Part shown: in pieces, positions 18,720 through 26,921 of the stretch
Layout: the number at the start of each line of letters is the position of its first letter
How positions within the stretch are numbered: the first letter of the stretch is position 1
NCBI RefSeq assembly: GCF_022832975.1
Contig: NZ_CP094846.1
Location: 682,001-746,000, forward strand
DNA: 64,000 bases
Source of the DNA: Ornithobacterium rhinotracheale
Lineage (GTDB): Bacteria; Bacteroidota; Bacteroidia; Flavobacteriales; Weeksellaceae
Reading direction: 5' to 3'
Translations under genes and position numbers: made by a program
The notes under the pieces: generated by a model
What the model saw: only the letters and a program-made list of their open reading frames with translations
Told to the model about the DNA's origin: nothing
Database searches by the model: none

Positions 18720-19973
18720 ATGGAGAGAAAATTATTTAAATATCTATTTCTGCTTTTTGCGATATTCTCTGGCTGTACAGGCTTCGAGGATGATGATTTA
18801 TTCGGAGAACCCGCTTCGAAGAGATTAGAGCAGAATCGATTAGATGTTTTGAACGAACTGGAATCTTCATCAGAAGGATGGCTACTTCAGTATTATCCTC
18901 ACCCAGATCAGATTTATGGAGGAATCAACTATTTTCTGAAATTTAAAGAAGGAAAGGTAGTTGCGACCATAGAGGGAACGCAGGGTGAAGTAGAGTCCTC
19001 ATATCAAATAATAAGCCGAGGCGGAAGTGTAATTACATTTAATCAATACAATGAATTGTTGCATAAGTATGCCGTTCCGTCAGGTGCTAAACCCGAGGGA
19101 GACCAAGGAGATTTCGAATTCCTAGTATTGTCGTATGAAAATGGAGTCTATAACTTAAAAGGGCTTAGAACGGGCAACTATTGTAGATTATTGAAGATAA
19201 ATGAGAATGTTCAATCCTTAGAAAGTAAAATCGACCAAGTTAAAGCCACTTCGTTAGATGGTCTTATATTTAATGAAGAAACGAATCTAAAAGGTGAGAT
19301 TTCTAAGAGTACTAAGCAAATTAGCTTTGATACTGAGAATGGAGTATTAAGCCAGAGATTTATCTATACTGAAAATGGAATAAGATTATATGACCCGATA
19401 ACAATTAATGGTAATGTTTACCAAGAATTTGTTTGGAATGCCAAAGATAAGCTGTACCGCCCAATAGGCGAAACAAATGCAGGATTCAGAGTAATACAGG
19501 CTCCTATTGATTTTTCTAAGAGATGGTCACTAGTTATAGACCCTCAAAAAGATAATGCTTGCCAGGAAATTAAAGATCTGCAAAATAAAATTCAGGCAGA
19601 TATTTTGACACAATACCCAGGCGTATTCCTGTATTATCAGTATGATTTTGGAACCTTAACGGGGAAGATGTATGGGATGAGATTTGATGTGATAGATGCT
19701 AATACTTTTACCGTGTATGGCGCCACTTATAATGCTACTTTCAAAGGCGTAATAGGAGATGAAAATGCACTGGAATTTGTACCCAATTTCTATTACACTG
19801 AAAGCCAAGGAAGCTACTGGGAGTATTTTCCATCATTAAATGAAATCCTAAATAAATTTGCTTCAAACTCACCATACACCGTAACTAAAATTGATGAAGA
19901 GCAAAGAAAATTGGTGAGTAAGGAGAATCCAGAATTCTGGTTTGTACTAGGGCCACCACCAGTGGAAGATTAA
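18720..19973 (+). CDS. DUF4302-family lipoprotein, copy 1
   Basis: A 417-aa lipoprotein (lipobox Cys19, then acidic TGFEDDDLF). The first ~150 residues contain EGWLLQYYPHPDQIYGGINYFLKF and KPEGDQGDFEFLVL, which identify it, from memory, as the DUF4302 family. This family is found only beside SusCD/zincin sets in Bacteroidota. Function unknown; a surface accessory that binds cargo is possible. The next gene is a clear paralogue: the N-terminal halves are very similar and the C-terminal halves (after residue ~160) have diverged strongly. Confidence 0.85.
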   Translation: MERKLFKYLFLLFAIFSGCTGFEDDDLFGEPASKRLEQNRLDVLNELESSSEGWLLQYYPHPDQIYGGINYFLKFKEGKVVATIEGTQGEVESSYQIISRGGSVITFNQYNELLHKYAVPSGAKPEGDQGDFEFLVLSYENGVYNLKGLRTGNYCRLLKINENVQSLESKIDQVKATSLDGLIFNEETNLKGEISKSTKQISFDTENGVLSQRFIYTENGIRLYDPITINGNVYQEFVWNAKDKLYRPIGETNAGFRVIQAPIDFSKRWSLVIDPQKDNACQEIKDLQNKIQADILTQYPGVFLYYQYDFGTLTGKMYGMRFDVIDANTFTVYGATYNATFKGVIGDENALEFVPNFYYTESQGSYWEYFPSLNEILNKFASNSPYTVTKIDEEQRKLVSKENPEFWFVLGPPPVED

Positions 19974-20004
19974 CAATTGTTTAAACAAATAAACCAGCAA
20001 AAAA

Positions 20005-21249
20005 ATGAAAATATATAAATTCACGCAAATAGCATCTCTCGCCGCCGTGGCACTCCTTTCAGGGTGTGGGGGGCTTGAGACCGAGGACTTATTTGACAAG
20101 CCTTCCTCGATACGATTAGAGGAAAATCGCAACGAAATTCAATCTGCACTAGAAGCCAATGAAGAGGGCTGGGTGTTGCAATATTTCCCTCACCCAGATA
20201 GAATTTATGGTGGAGTGAATTATTTCCTCACTTTTAAGGACGGAAAGGTTACCGCAGCCCTAGAAGGTGATACGCAAAATGAGACTTCTGCTTATCAAGT
20301 CTTGACCCGAAGCGGAAGTGTATTAAGTTTTAGCCAATACAATTCCCTGCTTCACCAATACGCGAGCCCCTCAGAAAGTAAGCCTGAGGGAGATAAAGGA
20401 GATTTTGAGTTCCTCGTGCTGAGACAAAACCAAGATACTATTTTCTTAAAAGGACTGAGAACAGGCAACTACCTTAATTTAATTAAAATCAAAAAGGAAA
20501 GCCCAAGCCTAAAAAGCAGAATCGAAGTAATACTTAATAAGCTGAGAGAGGTGGATTTCCCTTCCGCTGGAAAAATCGGTGAGAGCCCTATCGTGGCCTC
20601 TTCCAGTAGCCCAAAAAACCTCACCCTTACTTATGAGCAAGGTAAAAGCCCTATATCGTTTTCCTATATTTACACAGCAGAGGGCATTCAGTTTTATGAG
20701 CCTATCCTCGTGGACGGGAAGGAGTATTCTCATTTAATTTTAGATGAAAGTAGCAATACCTTAAAGTCCGAAGACGGGCATATTGTAATAAAACTAAAAG
20801 TTGCGCCTATCAACTTTAAGACTCAAGGTTGGGTGTTGGATTTAAGTGAGGAAAGCAACAGGTCTAATGCCTTTGTAGGAGCCATTGATGCAGATGGATT
20901 AATTCATAAGGTAATATTTGGTGATGAATATGCTTTGCAGAAGTATTATGTTTTAGGAAAGTTAGGGCAAAATGTAGGCTTTCATACTTTTGCCGAAGAT
21001 ATTCAAGGGCCATTTGCTGTCAACGGCTTAAATTTTTCAGCCGATGATAATGATCCAAACTTAATCCATATTGGTAAAGGTGATGCGATTAATTTTGACA
21101 CTTACCTACGTTATGTCAATAGTGTGCTTAATAAAATTACAAATAACTCGCCATACATTGTGGAGCAAAACGACCCAGCTAAACCAGGAATGGTGAAGCT
21201 CACGAGCCAGAAAGACCCCTCTGTTTGGTTCTACATTAGTTCATTATAA
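20005..21249 (+). CDS. DUF4302-family lipoprotein, copy 2
   Basis: A 414-aa paralogue of the preceding lipoprotein, 31 bp downstream. Lipobox Cys21 is followed by GGLETEDLF. The N-terminal half retains EEGWVLQYFPHPDRIYGGVNYFL and KPEGDKGDFEFLVLRQ, while the C-terminal half keeps only scattered identity, including the end (ITNNSPYIVE... and VWFYI, against SNSPYTVTK and FWFVL in copy 1). Tandem duplication followed by C-terminal divergence suggests two related ligands or surface partners. It closes the operon; a strong terminator follows 26 bp later. Confidence 0.85.
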   Translation: MKIYKFTQIASLAAVALLSGCGGLETEDLFDKPSSIRLEENRNEIQSALEANEEGWVLQYFPHPDRIYGGVNYFLTFKDGKVTAALEGDTQNETSAYQVLTRSGSVLSFSQYNSLLHQYASPSESKPEGDKGDFEFLVLRQNQDTIFLKGLRTGNYLNLIKIKKESPSLKSRIEVILNKLREVDFPSAGKIGESPIVASSSSPKNLTLTYEQGKSPISFSYIYTAEGIQFYEPILVDGKEYSHLILDESSNTLKSEDGHIVIKLKVAPINFKTQGWVLDLSEESNRSNAFVGAIDADGLIHKVIFGDEYALQKYYVLGKLGQNVGFHTFAEDIQGPFAVNGLNFSADDNDPNLIHIGKGDAINFDTYLRYVNSVLNKITNNSPYIVEQNDPAKPGMVKLTSQKDPSVWFYISSL

Positions 21250-21274
21250 TTATTTTATAAATAATATTTTAAGT

Positions 21275-21310
21275 AGAAGTCCACCCTCGCAGGGGTGGAC
21301 TTCTCTTTTT
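21275..21310 (+). terminator. Terminator of the first susCD operon
   Basis: Perfect 12-bp arms AGAAGTCCACCC (21275-21286) and GGGTGGACTTCT (21293-21304), then C and T5. Confidence 0.9.
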
Positions 21311-21704
21311 AGTAACTAAAATAGCCCTACCAAGGCAGAGAAATGGAGAGTGAATGCCTTATGAAATTGCTAAATGTTTTAGCGATTAGAGTATGGTGTT
21401 TTGGAATAAAAATATTGTGTTGCGCTACTTTATTAGAAAAAACAACTATCAGGCAAGTGGTTTTTGGTGGAGATGTATGGTTTGAAGTGTTAAAAAGTGA
21501 TAATTTTATGGGGGGGGGAGTTAAATAGCTTTATTTCTTAAACAGAGTTTAGATGACACTTAGACTTATAAAATTATTGGCTGTTTTATCCGAAAAGTCA
21601 GGTGTTTTTGTAGATATGTAAAAATTAGGGTCATTTTTATGTAAAATTCGTAAATGAAATATGTGTTTTTTAATTCTTGAATAAAAAAACATACTTTTAG
21701 CCGT
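21311..21704. other. Intergenic region before the second susC, with a poly-G tract
   Basis: No convincing gene; a 61-codon frame at 21343-21528 lacks any recognisable content. A run of nine G (21510-21518) stands out in this AT-rich spacer, about 220 bp upstream of the promoter. The remaining sequence is AT-rich and holds the conserved block at 21574-21591. Confidence 0.6.
21574..21591 (+). promoter_or_regulatory. Conserved block upstream of the second susC
   Basis: TTATTGGCTGTTTTATCC, 16 of 18 bases identical to the block at 12663-12680 and at a similar distance from the promoter. Candidate regulator-binding site. Confidence 0.35.
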
Positions 21705-21713
21705 GTTAAAAAC

Positions 21714-21744
21714 TTCGTATTTGTTCAAAGCTTCTGTATTTTTG
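21714..21744 (+). promoter_or_regulatory. Promoter of the second susCD operon
   Basis: The -7 box TATTTTTG (21737-21744) with TTCG (21714-21717) exactly 19 bp upstream. It is part of GTTAAAAACTTCGT (21705-21718), the same 14-mer as before the first susC. The ATG lies 27 bp downstream. Confidence 0.7.
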
Positions 21745-21771
21745 CAGGCAATTACATTTTTAAATTAAAAT

Positions 21772-24700
21772 ATGAGGAGTAAAAGTTTATGGACAATTGC
21801 TTTTTCTATGTTCCTTAGCGTGAATGCCTTGGCGCAGGAAAAAGTAGTTACAGGAAAAGTGGTAGATGCCAGCGGATTTCCCTTGGCAGATGCCTATGTG
21901 TATGTAGAAGGTACCGACCAAGGGGTGTATACCGATGAGAATGGAAACTATTCAATCCCAGCTAATAGTGAGGATAAAATTGTAGTGGAATTCATTGGAT
22001 TTGATACAAAGACCTTGCCCGTAGGCTCCAAATCTAGCATCAATGTGCAGCTGAATAAAGGTGGCGCAGTAAATCTTAAAGAGCTAGTAGCTGTGGGGTA
22101 TGGTGTCTCTACCCAAGAGGCATTGACAGGTTCTGCCACTTTGGTGAAGAAAGAGCAGTTAGAAAAGTCCCCAGCCGTGAATCTAGAAAAAGCATTGCAA
22201 TCAGCTACACCAGGGCTTCAGGTGATTAATGCTACAGGTTCTGCAGGTTCAGGGGCTACAATTCGTTTGCGTGGGATAGGTTCGCTTACAGCAAGTGCCG
22301 CGCCACTTTGGGTGGTAGATGGTGTTGTGGGAGCGCCTAGACCTAATATGGAAGATGTGAAAAATATTACAATCCTTAAAGATGCAGCTTCGGCCTCCAT
22401 CTATGGTTCGCGTGCGGCTAATGGGGTAATCATCGTAACTACTAAGAACGGAAAGCAAGGGCGCACAGATTTCACCGTTCAGGCTAAATACGGTGTCTCC
22501 ACTAGAACAAATAATAAATTTAAGCTGATGAATTCAGCCGATTTTTATCAAACCTCGTGGCGAGGCTTGTACGCAGAAGCCTTAGCTTATGGGCTTCCGC
22601 ACGATAGAGCCTCTGCCTATGCAAGCGGAAGAGTAGAGCAATATGCTGGGCGAAACCCCTTTAATCTCGCTAATCCATTTGATGAAAATGGAAACATATT
22701 GCCAGATGCTCAATTAATGATTAATGAAGATTGGCTTAACTTAGCTTACAGAGCTGGCGCTACAAGACAATACGATGTAAGCGCTAACGGAGGGAATGAA
22801 AATACAAAATTCTACCTCTCCCTAGGCTATTATAATCAAGATGGTATCGTGAAGCCAGATGACTACACCCGCTACTCTGTGCAGTTGAATGTGAGCAATC
22901 AGGTGAGTGATAAAATTAAAATAGGGCTAAGAACAACCCTCAGAAGGTCAGAGGGCCACGGCGTAGGTGATTCTCCAAGCCCAAGGTCTACGGGCTATGC
23001 AGCTTATACAATGCCAAGCAATGTCTCGCTCTATGAATTAGATGATAATTTCAATATCGTGAGAGACCAATACGGTAGGCCACTCTATAACTGGGACAAT
23101 GAGATTCAGCAAGATTATAACCCTTACGGCTTAGCCGCACTCAATAGTAATTATGGTAAAGTTACCTCCGCATTCAGTAGCGTGAACTTTAATTACAAAA
23201 TTTTAGAAAACTTAATCTTTGATACCAATTTCAGTGGAGATTATTCCAACGATAGAAGCGGTTCTTTTGATTCAAGATTGCACGGCGATGCCAGAGGCGT
23301 AGGCGGTAGAAGCCAAAAAGAAGCCACAGAATCATTCAGATATTTAGGCTCTACAACTTTGACCTATGATAAAAATTTAGGCGAAAATCATCACCTCAAT
23401 GCTATGGTGGGGCACGAGTTTGAAAGTTATAGAGCAGAATCTCTCAGTGCGCAAGCCAAGGGCTACGAGTTTGATTTCTCCTCAGAGCTATCAGTAGGTA
23501 CGGCGCCAGAAAAAGTGAACTCATCCGTGGCACAGAACAAAATGATAGGTGTATTCTCCCGTGTAAACTATGATTATGGGAATAAATATTACACCTCATT
23601 CTCCATCAGACGCGACGGCTCCGCAAAATTCGCCCCATCAAATCGCTGGGGAACCTTCTGGTCGGCCTCAGCCGCTTGGCGATTAAACAAAGAAAACTTC
23701 TTGCGAGATGTGCGCTGGATTGATAATTTAAAACTAAAAGGAAGCTACGGTACGAGTGGAAATGCTGATATTGATTCATACCTATTTATGCCACTATATG
23801 GCTTAGGTGGCGACTATAATGGGCAGGCAGGTTTGGTGCACACTCAATTATCTAACCCTAGCCTGAGATGGGAGAAAAACGCAATGACTAATGTGGGTAT
23901 AGAGTTCGGATTATTCGGCTTCCTAGATGGTACAGTAGAGTGGTTTACCAGAGCCTCAAAAGATTTGTTGATGGATAAGCCACTATCATACTCCACAGGT
24001 TGGGCTTCGCGCACAGAGAATGTGGGAGCTATCAAAAACACAGGTATCGAAATCCAATTAAGCTCTAAGAACATTAGAACTGAAAAATTCTCTTGGGAGA
24101 CTAGATTTAATATAACTCACTACAAAAACGAAATCACTCAGCTCTCACAAGATAGAATCGTGCGAAGTGCCAATTCCAAAATCTGGAGAGTGGGCGAAAA
24201 TGCTTACACTTGGTATCTAAAAGATTATGCCGGTGTAAATAAAGAAACAGGTGCCGCTCAGTGGTATAGAGATGTGGTGGGCGCAGATGGCTCAATCTCT
24301 AAGGAATTAACGGAAGACTACGGCCTAGCCACTTACTATGAATTAGGCTCTTCCTTGCCAAAAGTATACGGAGGATTGGATAATAACTTTAATTACAAAG
24401 GCATCAATCTATCCATTCAGCTATATTACACCTTTGGAGGCAAAATCTATAACAGATTAGAGGAGCTCACAATGAACGACGGATCAACTTATGGTTGGCA
24501 GCTAAATGAAAAGATGAAAAATGCGTGGAGACCTGATAACAAAGATTCCGACATTCCGCAATTCGTGCATAATAACCCAACCAAGGCCAATCAAAGGTCT
24601 TCAAGATTCTTAAAAGATGGCTCTTATGTAAGAATTAAAAATGTGGAATTATCTTATGACATTCCAAAAGATTACCTAAAAAGAGCTGGAATTCAATCAG

Positions 24701-24846
24701 CCAAAGCATTCATCAATGCAGACAATGTTTACACATTCACCAAATACGATGGGCTAGACCCCGAGCAAGGTGTTAATGGATTTAATGCTTTCTCTTCAAT
24801 TCCAAACATTAGAACAATCACCTTTGGCGTTAGAGTAGGTCTTTAA
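21772..24846 (+). CDS. SusC/RagA-family TonB-linked outer-membrane receptor, second copy
   Basis: A 1024-aa receptor: signal peptide (cleavage after ALAQ), carboxypeptidase-like domain, plug (TIRLRGIGSLTASAAPLWVV, then KDAASASIYGSRAANGVIIV) and barrel ending FGVRVGL. The first ~80 residues (MRSKSLW..., VVTGKVVDASGFPLADAYVYVEG) nearly copy those of the SusC at 12856, whereas plug and barrel differ clearly. This points to a different cargo but shared signalling or TonB coupling. susD follows 23 bp later; no accessory hydrolase is attached to this locus. Confidence 0.93.
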   Translation: MRSKSLWTIAFSMFLSVNALAQEKVVTGKVVDASGFPLADAYVYVEGTDQGVYTDENGNYSIPANSEDKIVVEFIGFDTKTLPVGSKSSINVQLNKGGAVNLKELVAVGYGVSTQEALTGSATLVKKEQLEKSPAVNLEKALQSATPGLQVINATGSAGSGATIRLRGIGSLTASAAPLWVVDGVVGAPRPNMEDVKNITILKDAASASIYGSRAANGVIIVTTKNGKQGRTDFTVQAKYGVSTRTNNKFKLMNSADFYQTSWRGLYAEALAYGLPHDRASAYASGRVEQYAGRNPFNLANPFDENGNILPDAQLMINEDWLNLAYRAGATRQYDVSANGGNENTKFYLSLGYYNQDGIVKPDDYTRYSVQLNVSNQVSDKIKIGLRTTLRRSEGHGVGDSPSPRSTGYAAYTMPSNVSLYELDDNFNIVRDQYGRPLYNWDNEIQQDYNPYGLAALNSNYGKVTSAFSSVNFNYKILENLIFDTNFSGDYSNDRSGSFDSRLHGDARGVGGRSQKEATESFRYLGSTTLTYDKNLGENHHLNAMVGHEFESYRAESLSAQAKGYEFDFSSELSVGTAPEKVNSSVAQNKMIGVFSRVNYDYGNKYYTSFSIRRDGSAKFAPSNRWGTFWSASAAWRLNKENFLRDVRWIDNLKLKGSYGTSGNADIDSYLFMPLYGLGGDYNGQAGLVHTQLSNPSLRWEKNAMTNVGIEFGLFGFLDGTVEWFTRASKDLLMDKPLSYSTGWASRTENVGAIKNTGIEIQLSSKNIRTEKFSWETRFNITHYKNEITQLSQDRIVRSANSKIWRVGENAYTWYLKDYAGVNKETGAAQWYRDVVGADGSISKELTEDYGLATYYELGSSLPKVYGGLDNNFNYKGINLSIQLYYTFGGKIYNRLEELTMNDGSTYGWQLNEKMKNAWRPDNKDSDIPQFVHNNPTKANQRSSRFLKDGSYVRIKNVELSYDIPKDYLKRAGIQSAKAFINADNVYTFTKYDGLDPEQGVNGFNAFSSIPNIRTITFGVRVGL

Positions 24847-24869
24847 TAATTAAAAACAAAACAATTTAT

Positions 24870-26522
24870 ATGAAAAATATAACTAAACTAATCATAGGAG
24901 CTTCGATGCTAAGCGCTGTCGCGTGTACAGACTCTTGGCTAGATGTGGAGCCCACCAAATCAATCCCCGCAAAAATAGCATTCTCTACACCAGAAACATT
25001 GAACGCCTCTGTGGTAGGTATTTATAGAGGATTTATGGGGCAAAAAACAGGAGGCGCATACAATGTAGTGTTCAACGATATCCGTGGCGAAGATGTTGTG
25101 CTAAAAAGTAGAAACAATTACAACAAGTTTGTCCGTGTCTACGATTACGGATACATTCCCTCCCTTTCGTTCGGCAATGATATATACTTTTCATTCTATG
25201 AAATCATCGAGGGCTGCAACTCTATCATCGCCGCAGATGAGAGAGGCGAAATCACCCTCTTGCCCGCCGTGAAAGCCCCCCTCGTAGCCGAGGCAAGAGC
25301 AATGAGAGCATACAGCTACTTCCAGCTAGTAAGAATGTTTGCCGAGCCTTATTCTAAAAACGGCGGCGAAAGCCCAGGGCTTGCCCTAAAAGTAACCCCA
25401 GAGGTAGACGACCTCGTGCCTAGAACCAAGGTAAAAGATGCCTATGATTTAATCCTTTCAGATTTAAATTATGCCCTTGCGCATCTTCCAGCGCCCACCA
25501 GAAAAGACCGCGTGAACCGAACCTTCGTTCAAGGGCTATTAGCAAGAGTATTCCTAGAACTTGGCGAAAACCAAAAAGCCATAGAATACGCACAAGCTGC
25601 ACTTGCTCAAATGCCTGCCCTAAGCCCAGAAATTTATGAAATAGGCGTATCGCAGGACAATCCCTCTGTCATATTCGCCATTTATAATACCGAAAAAGTA
25701 TACCTAGGCTTTGGCGCTTATGCATCAGACATTGATTACGGCTACAAAGACGCAGGAGGCTACGGCGTAGTAGGCGCAGACATTGATTTTGTAAACAATA
25801 ACTACTCTGCCGATGATAGAAGAAACGCTTGGTTCGTTAATAGATGGGTGTATGAAAACCAGTTCGAAGTAGACGGAGGAAAAACCACTTGGACCGCCTA
25901 CAAAGCCAAACTAAGCGATAAAGCTTTCTACGATGAGCAAGTAAGCAGAAGAAATATCCCAGCCGGATTATGGGACGATGCCACAGGCCGAATCCCTGAA
26001 AATAGCCTCCGAGACTTGGAGAGAATTATGTATGATAACGCTTTCTTCAACATCATTTCTATGTACGGAAAATTTCCGCCGTTTTCAGCACAGAGAGCCG
26101 TGGGCAATCAGCCCACCCCAAATGCAGGATATCCCAACCTAGCAAATGTCCCTGTGATGAGAACCCCAGAGCTTCACTTAATCATTGCAGAAGCAGCCGC
26201 ACTAAAAGGGGATAACGCCCTTGCGAAGCAAGAGCTATTAGCCGTGCAGCAAAACGCCAACGCACAGCCATACAGCACTGGAAACCTCCTTGATGCAATC
26301 CGCCTAGAACGAAGAAAAGAGTTAATCGGCGAAGGATTCCGCACCTTTGACATCATCAGACAAGGAAAAGTGATTGAACGACCAAACTACTGGGGGCCTA
26401 AGCAATACGCTACCATCAACCCAACAGACCCTAAGTCTAAAATCATATTCCCAATCCCTCAAAAAGAGATTGACAACAACCCGCTCTTTACCGAGCAGGA
26501 CCAAAATGCAGCTTACAAGTAA
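24870..26522 (+). CDS. SusD/RagB-family nutrient-binding lipoprotein, second copy
   Basis: A 550-aa lipoprotein (lipobox Cys19, CTDSWLDVEPTKSIP, a typical SusD start). AEARAMRAYSYFQLVRMFAEPY (near residue 140) and AIRLERRKELIGEGFRTFDI (near residue 470) are the family's two best-known segments. It pairs with the SusC encoded just upstream. The last residues, IFPIPQKEIDNNP, are the usual SusD ending. Cargo unknown. Confidence 0.93.
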   Translation: MKNITKLIIGASMLSAVACTDSWLDVEPTKSIPAKIAFSTPETLNASVVGIYRGFMGQKTGGAYNVVFNDIRGEDVVLKSRNNYNKFVRVYDYGYIPSLSFGNDIYFSFYEIIEGCNSIIAADERGEITLLPAVKAPLVAEARAMRAYSYFQLVRMFAEPYSKNGGESPGLALKVTPEVDDLVPRTKVKDAYDLILSDLNYALAHLPAPTRKDRVNRTFVQGLLARVFLELGENQKAIEYAQAALAQMPALSPEIYEIGVSQDNPSVIFAIYNTEKVYLGFGAYASDIDYGYKDAGGYGVVGADIDFVNNNYSADDRRNAWFVNRWVYENQFEVDGGKTTWTAYKAKLSDKAFYDEQVSRRNIPAGLWDDATGRIPENSLRDLERIMYDNAFFNIISMYGKFPPFSAQRAVGNQPTPNAGYPNLANVPVMRTPELHLIIAEAAALKGDNALAKQELLAVQQNANAQPYSTGNLLDAIRLERRKELIGEGFRTFDIIRQGKVIERPNYWGPKQYATINPTDPKSKIIFPIPQKEIDNNPLFTEQDQNAAYK

Positions 26523-26550
26523 TTAAGCCAAAAAGTAATCTCACTATTTC

Positions 26551-26581
26551 AATGCCTTGCCTATTTGCAAGGCATTTTTTT
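26551..26581 (+). terminator. Terminator of the second susCD operon
   Basis: Perfect 10-bp arms AATGCCTTGC (26551-26560) and GCAAGGCATT (26567-26576), then a T tract. Confidence 0.9.
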
Positions 26582-26696
26582 ATGCCCGTGCAAAATCTAA
26601 ATCAAGGAGAGCTAAAAAGTAAGCAAGAAAAACCCTATTTCATTAAAGAGAATTTAAAAAACCATCTAGGGGAAGTTTTTTTACATATGAAGAGGC

Positions 26697-26728
26697 TTCC
26701 TCTACACTTGTAGATAATTCCTCTACAC
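26697..26728 (+). repeat. 11-bp direct repeat, 21-bp period
   Basis: TTCCTCTACAC occurs at 26697-26707 and 26718-26728. A 21-bp period is two DNA turns, as for operator half-sites. It lies in the ~400-bp gap 26523-26921, which has no gene; a link to the downstream exporter is only suggested by position. Confidence 0.4.
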
Positions 26729-26812
26729 ATAGAATATTTAATGTCCTAGATGTTTTATTGTAAAATCTTTAATGATTTTTGAAATTTATTAGATAAAGTA
26801 TAAATCCGCTTC

Positions 26813-26851
26813 ATCTACGGCGCGCACCCCCTTGGGGTGCGCGCCGTAGAT
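26813..26851. repeat. GC-rich perfect palindrome, 18-bp arms
   Basis: Arms 26813-26830 and 26834-26851 are perfectly complementary (core GGCGCGCACCCC / GGGGTGCGCGCC) with a CTT loop, in otherwise AT-rich DNA. No T run follows directly, so it is not a classical terminator. It could be a REP-like element, an RNA hairpin or a protein site. Confidence 0.7.
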
Positions 26852-26889
26852 TGGTTTGATGGGGCTATTTTTTAATTTCCAAAAAAGGC

Positions 26890-26897
26890 TACCTTTG
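26890..26897 (+). promoter_or_regulatory. -7 box of the MdtD-like gene inside a small dyad
   Basis: TACCTTTG fits TAnnTTTG. It is centred in the perfect dyad GCTAC-CTTT-GTAGC (26889-26902). A T-rich -33 lies 19 bp upstream. The start codon is 25 bp downstream. Confidence 0.5.
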
Positions 26898-26921
26898 TAG
26901 CACCTAAATATTTACACCTGA

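Noticed and set aside
21343-21528. Small plus-strand frame between the susCD operons
   Set aside because: No ribosome site, odd composition and a poly-G run at its end; treated as non-coding.
26582-26921. Small RNA or tRNA gene in the long gap
   Set aside because: No tRNA signature and no promoter-terminator pair bounding an RNA; only hairpins and short repeats are visible.
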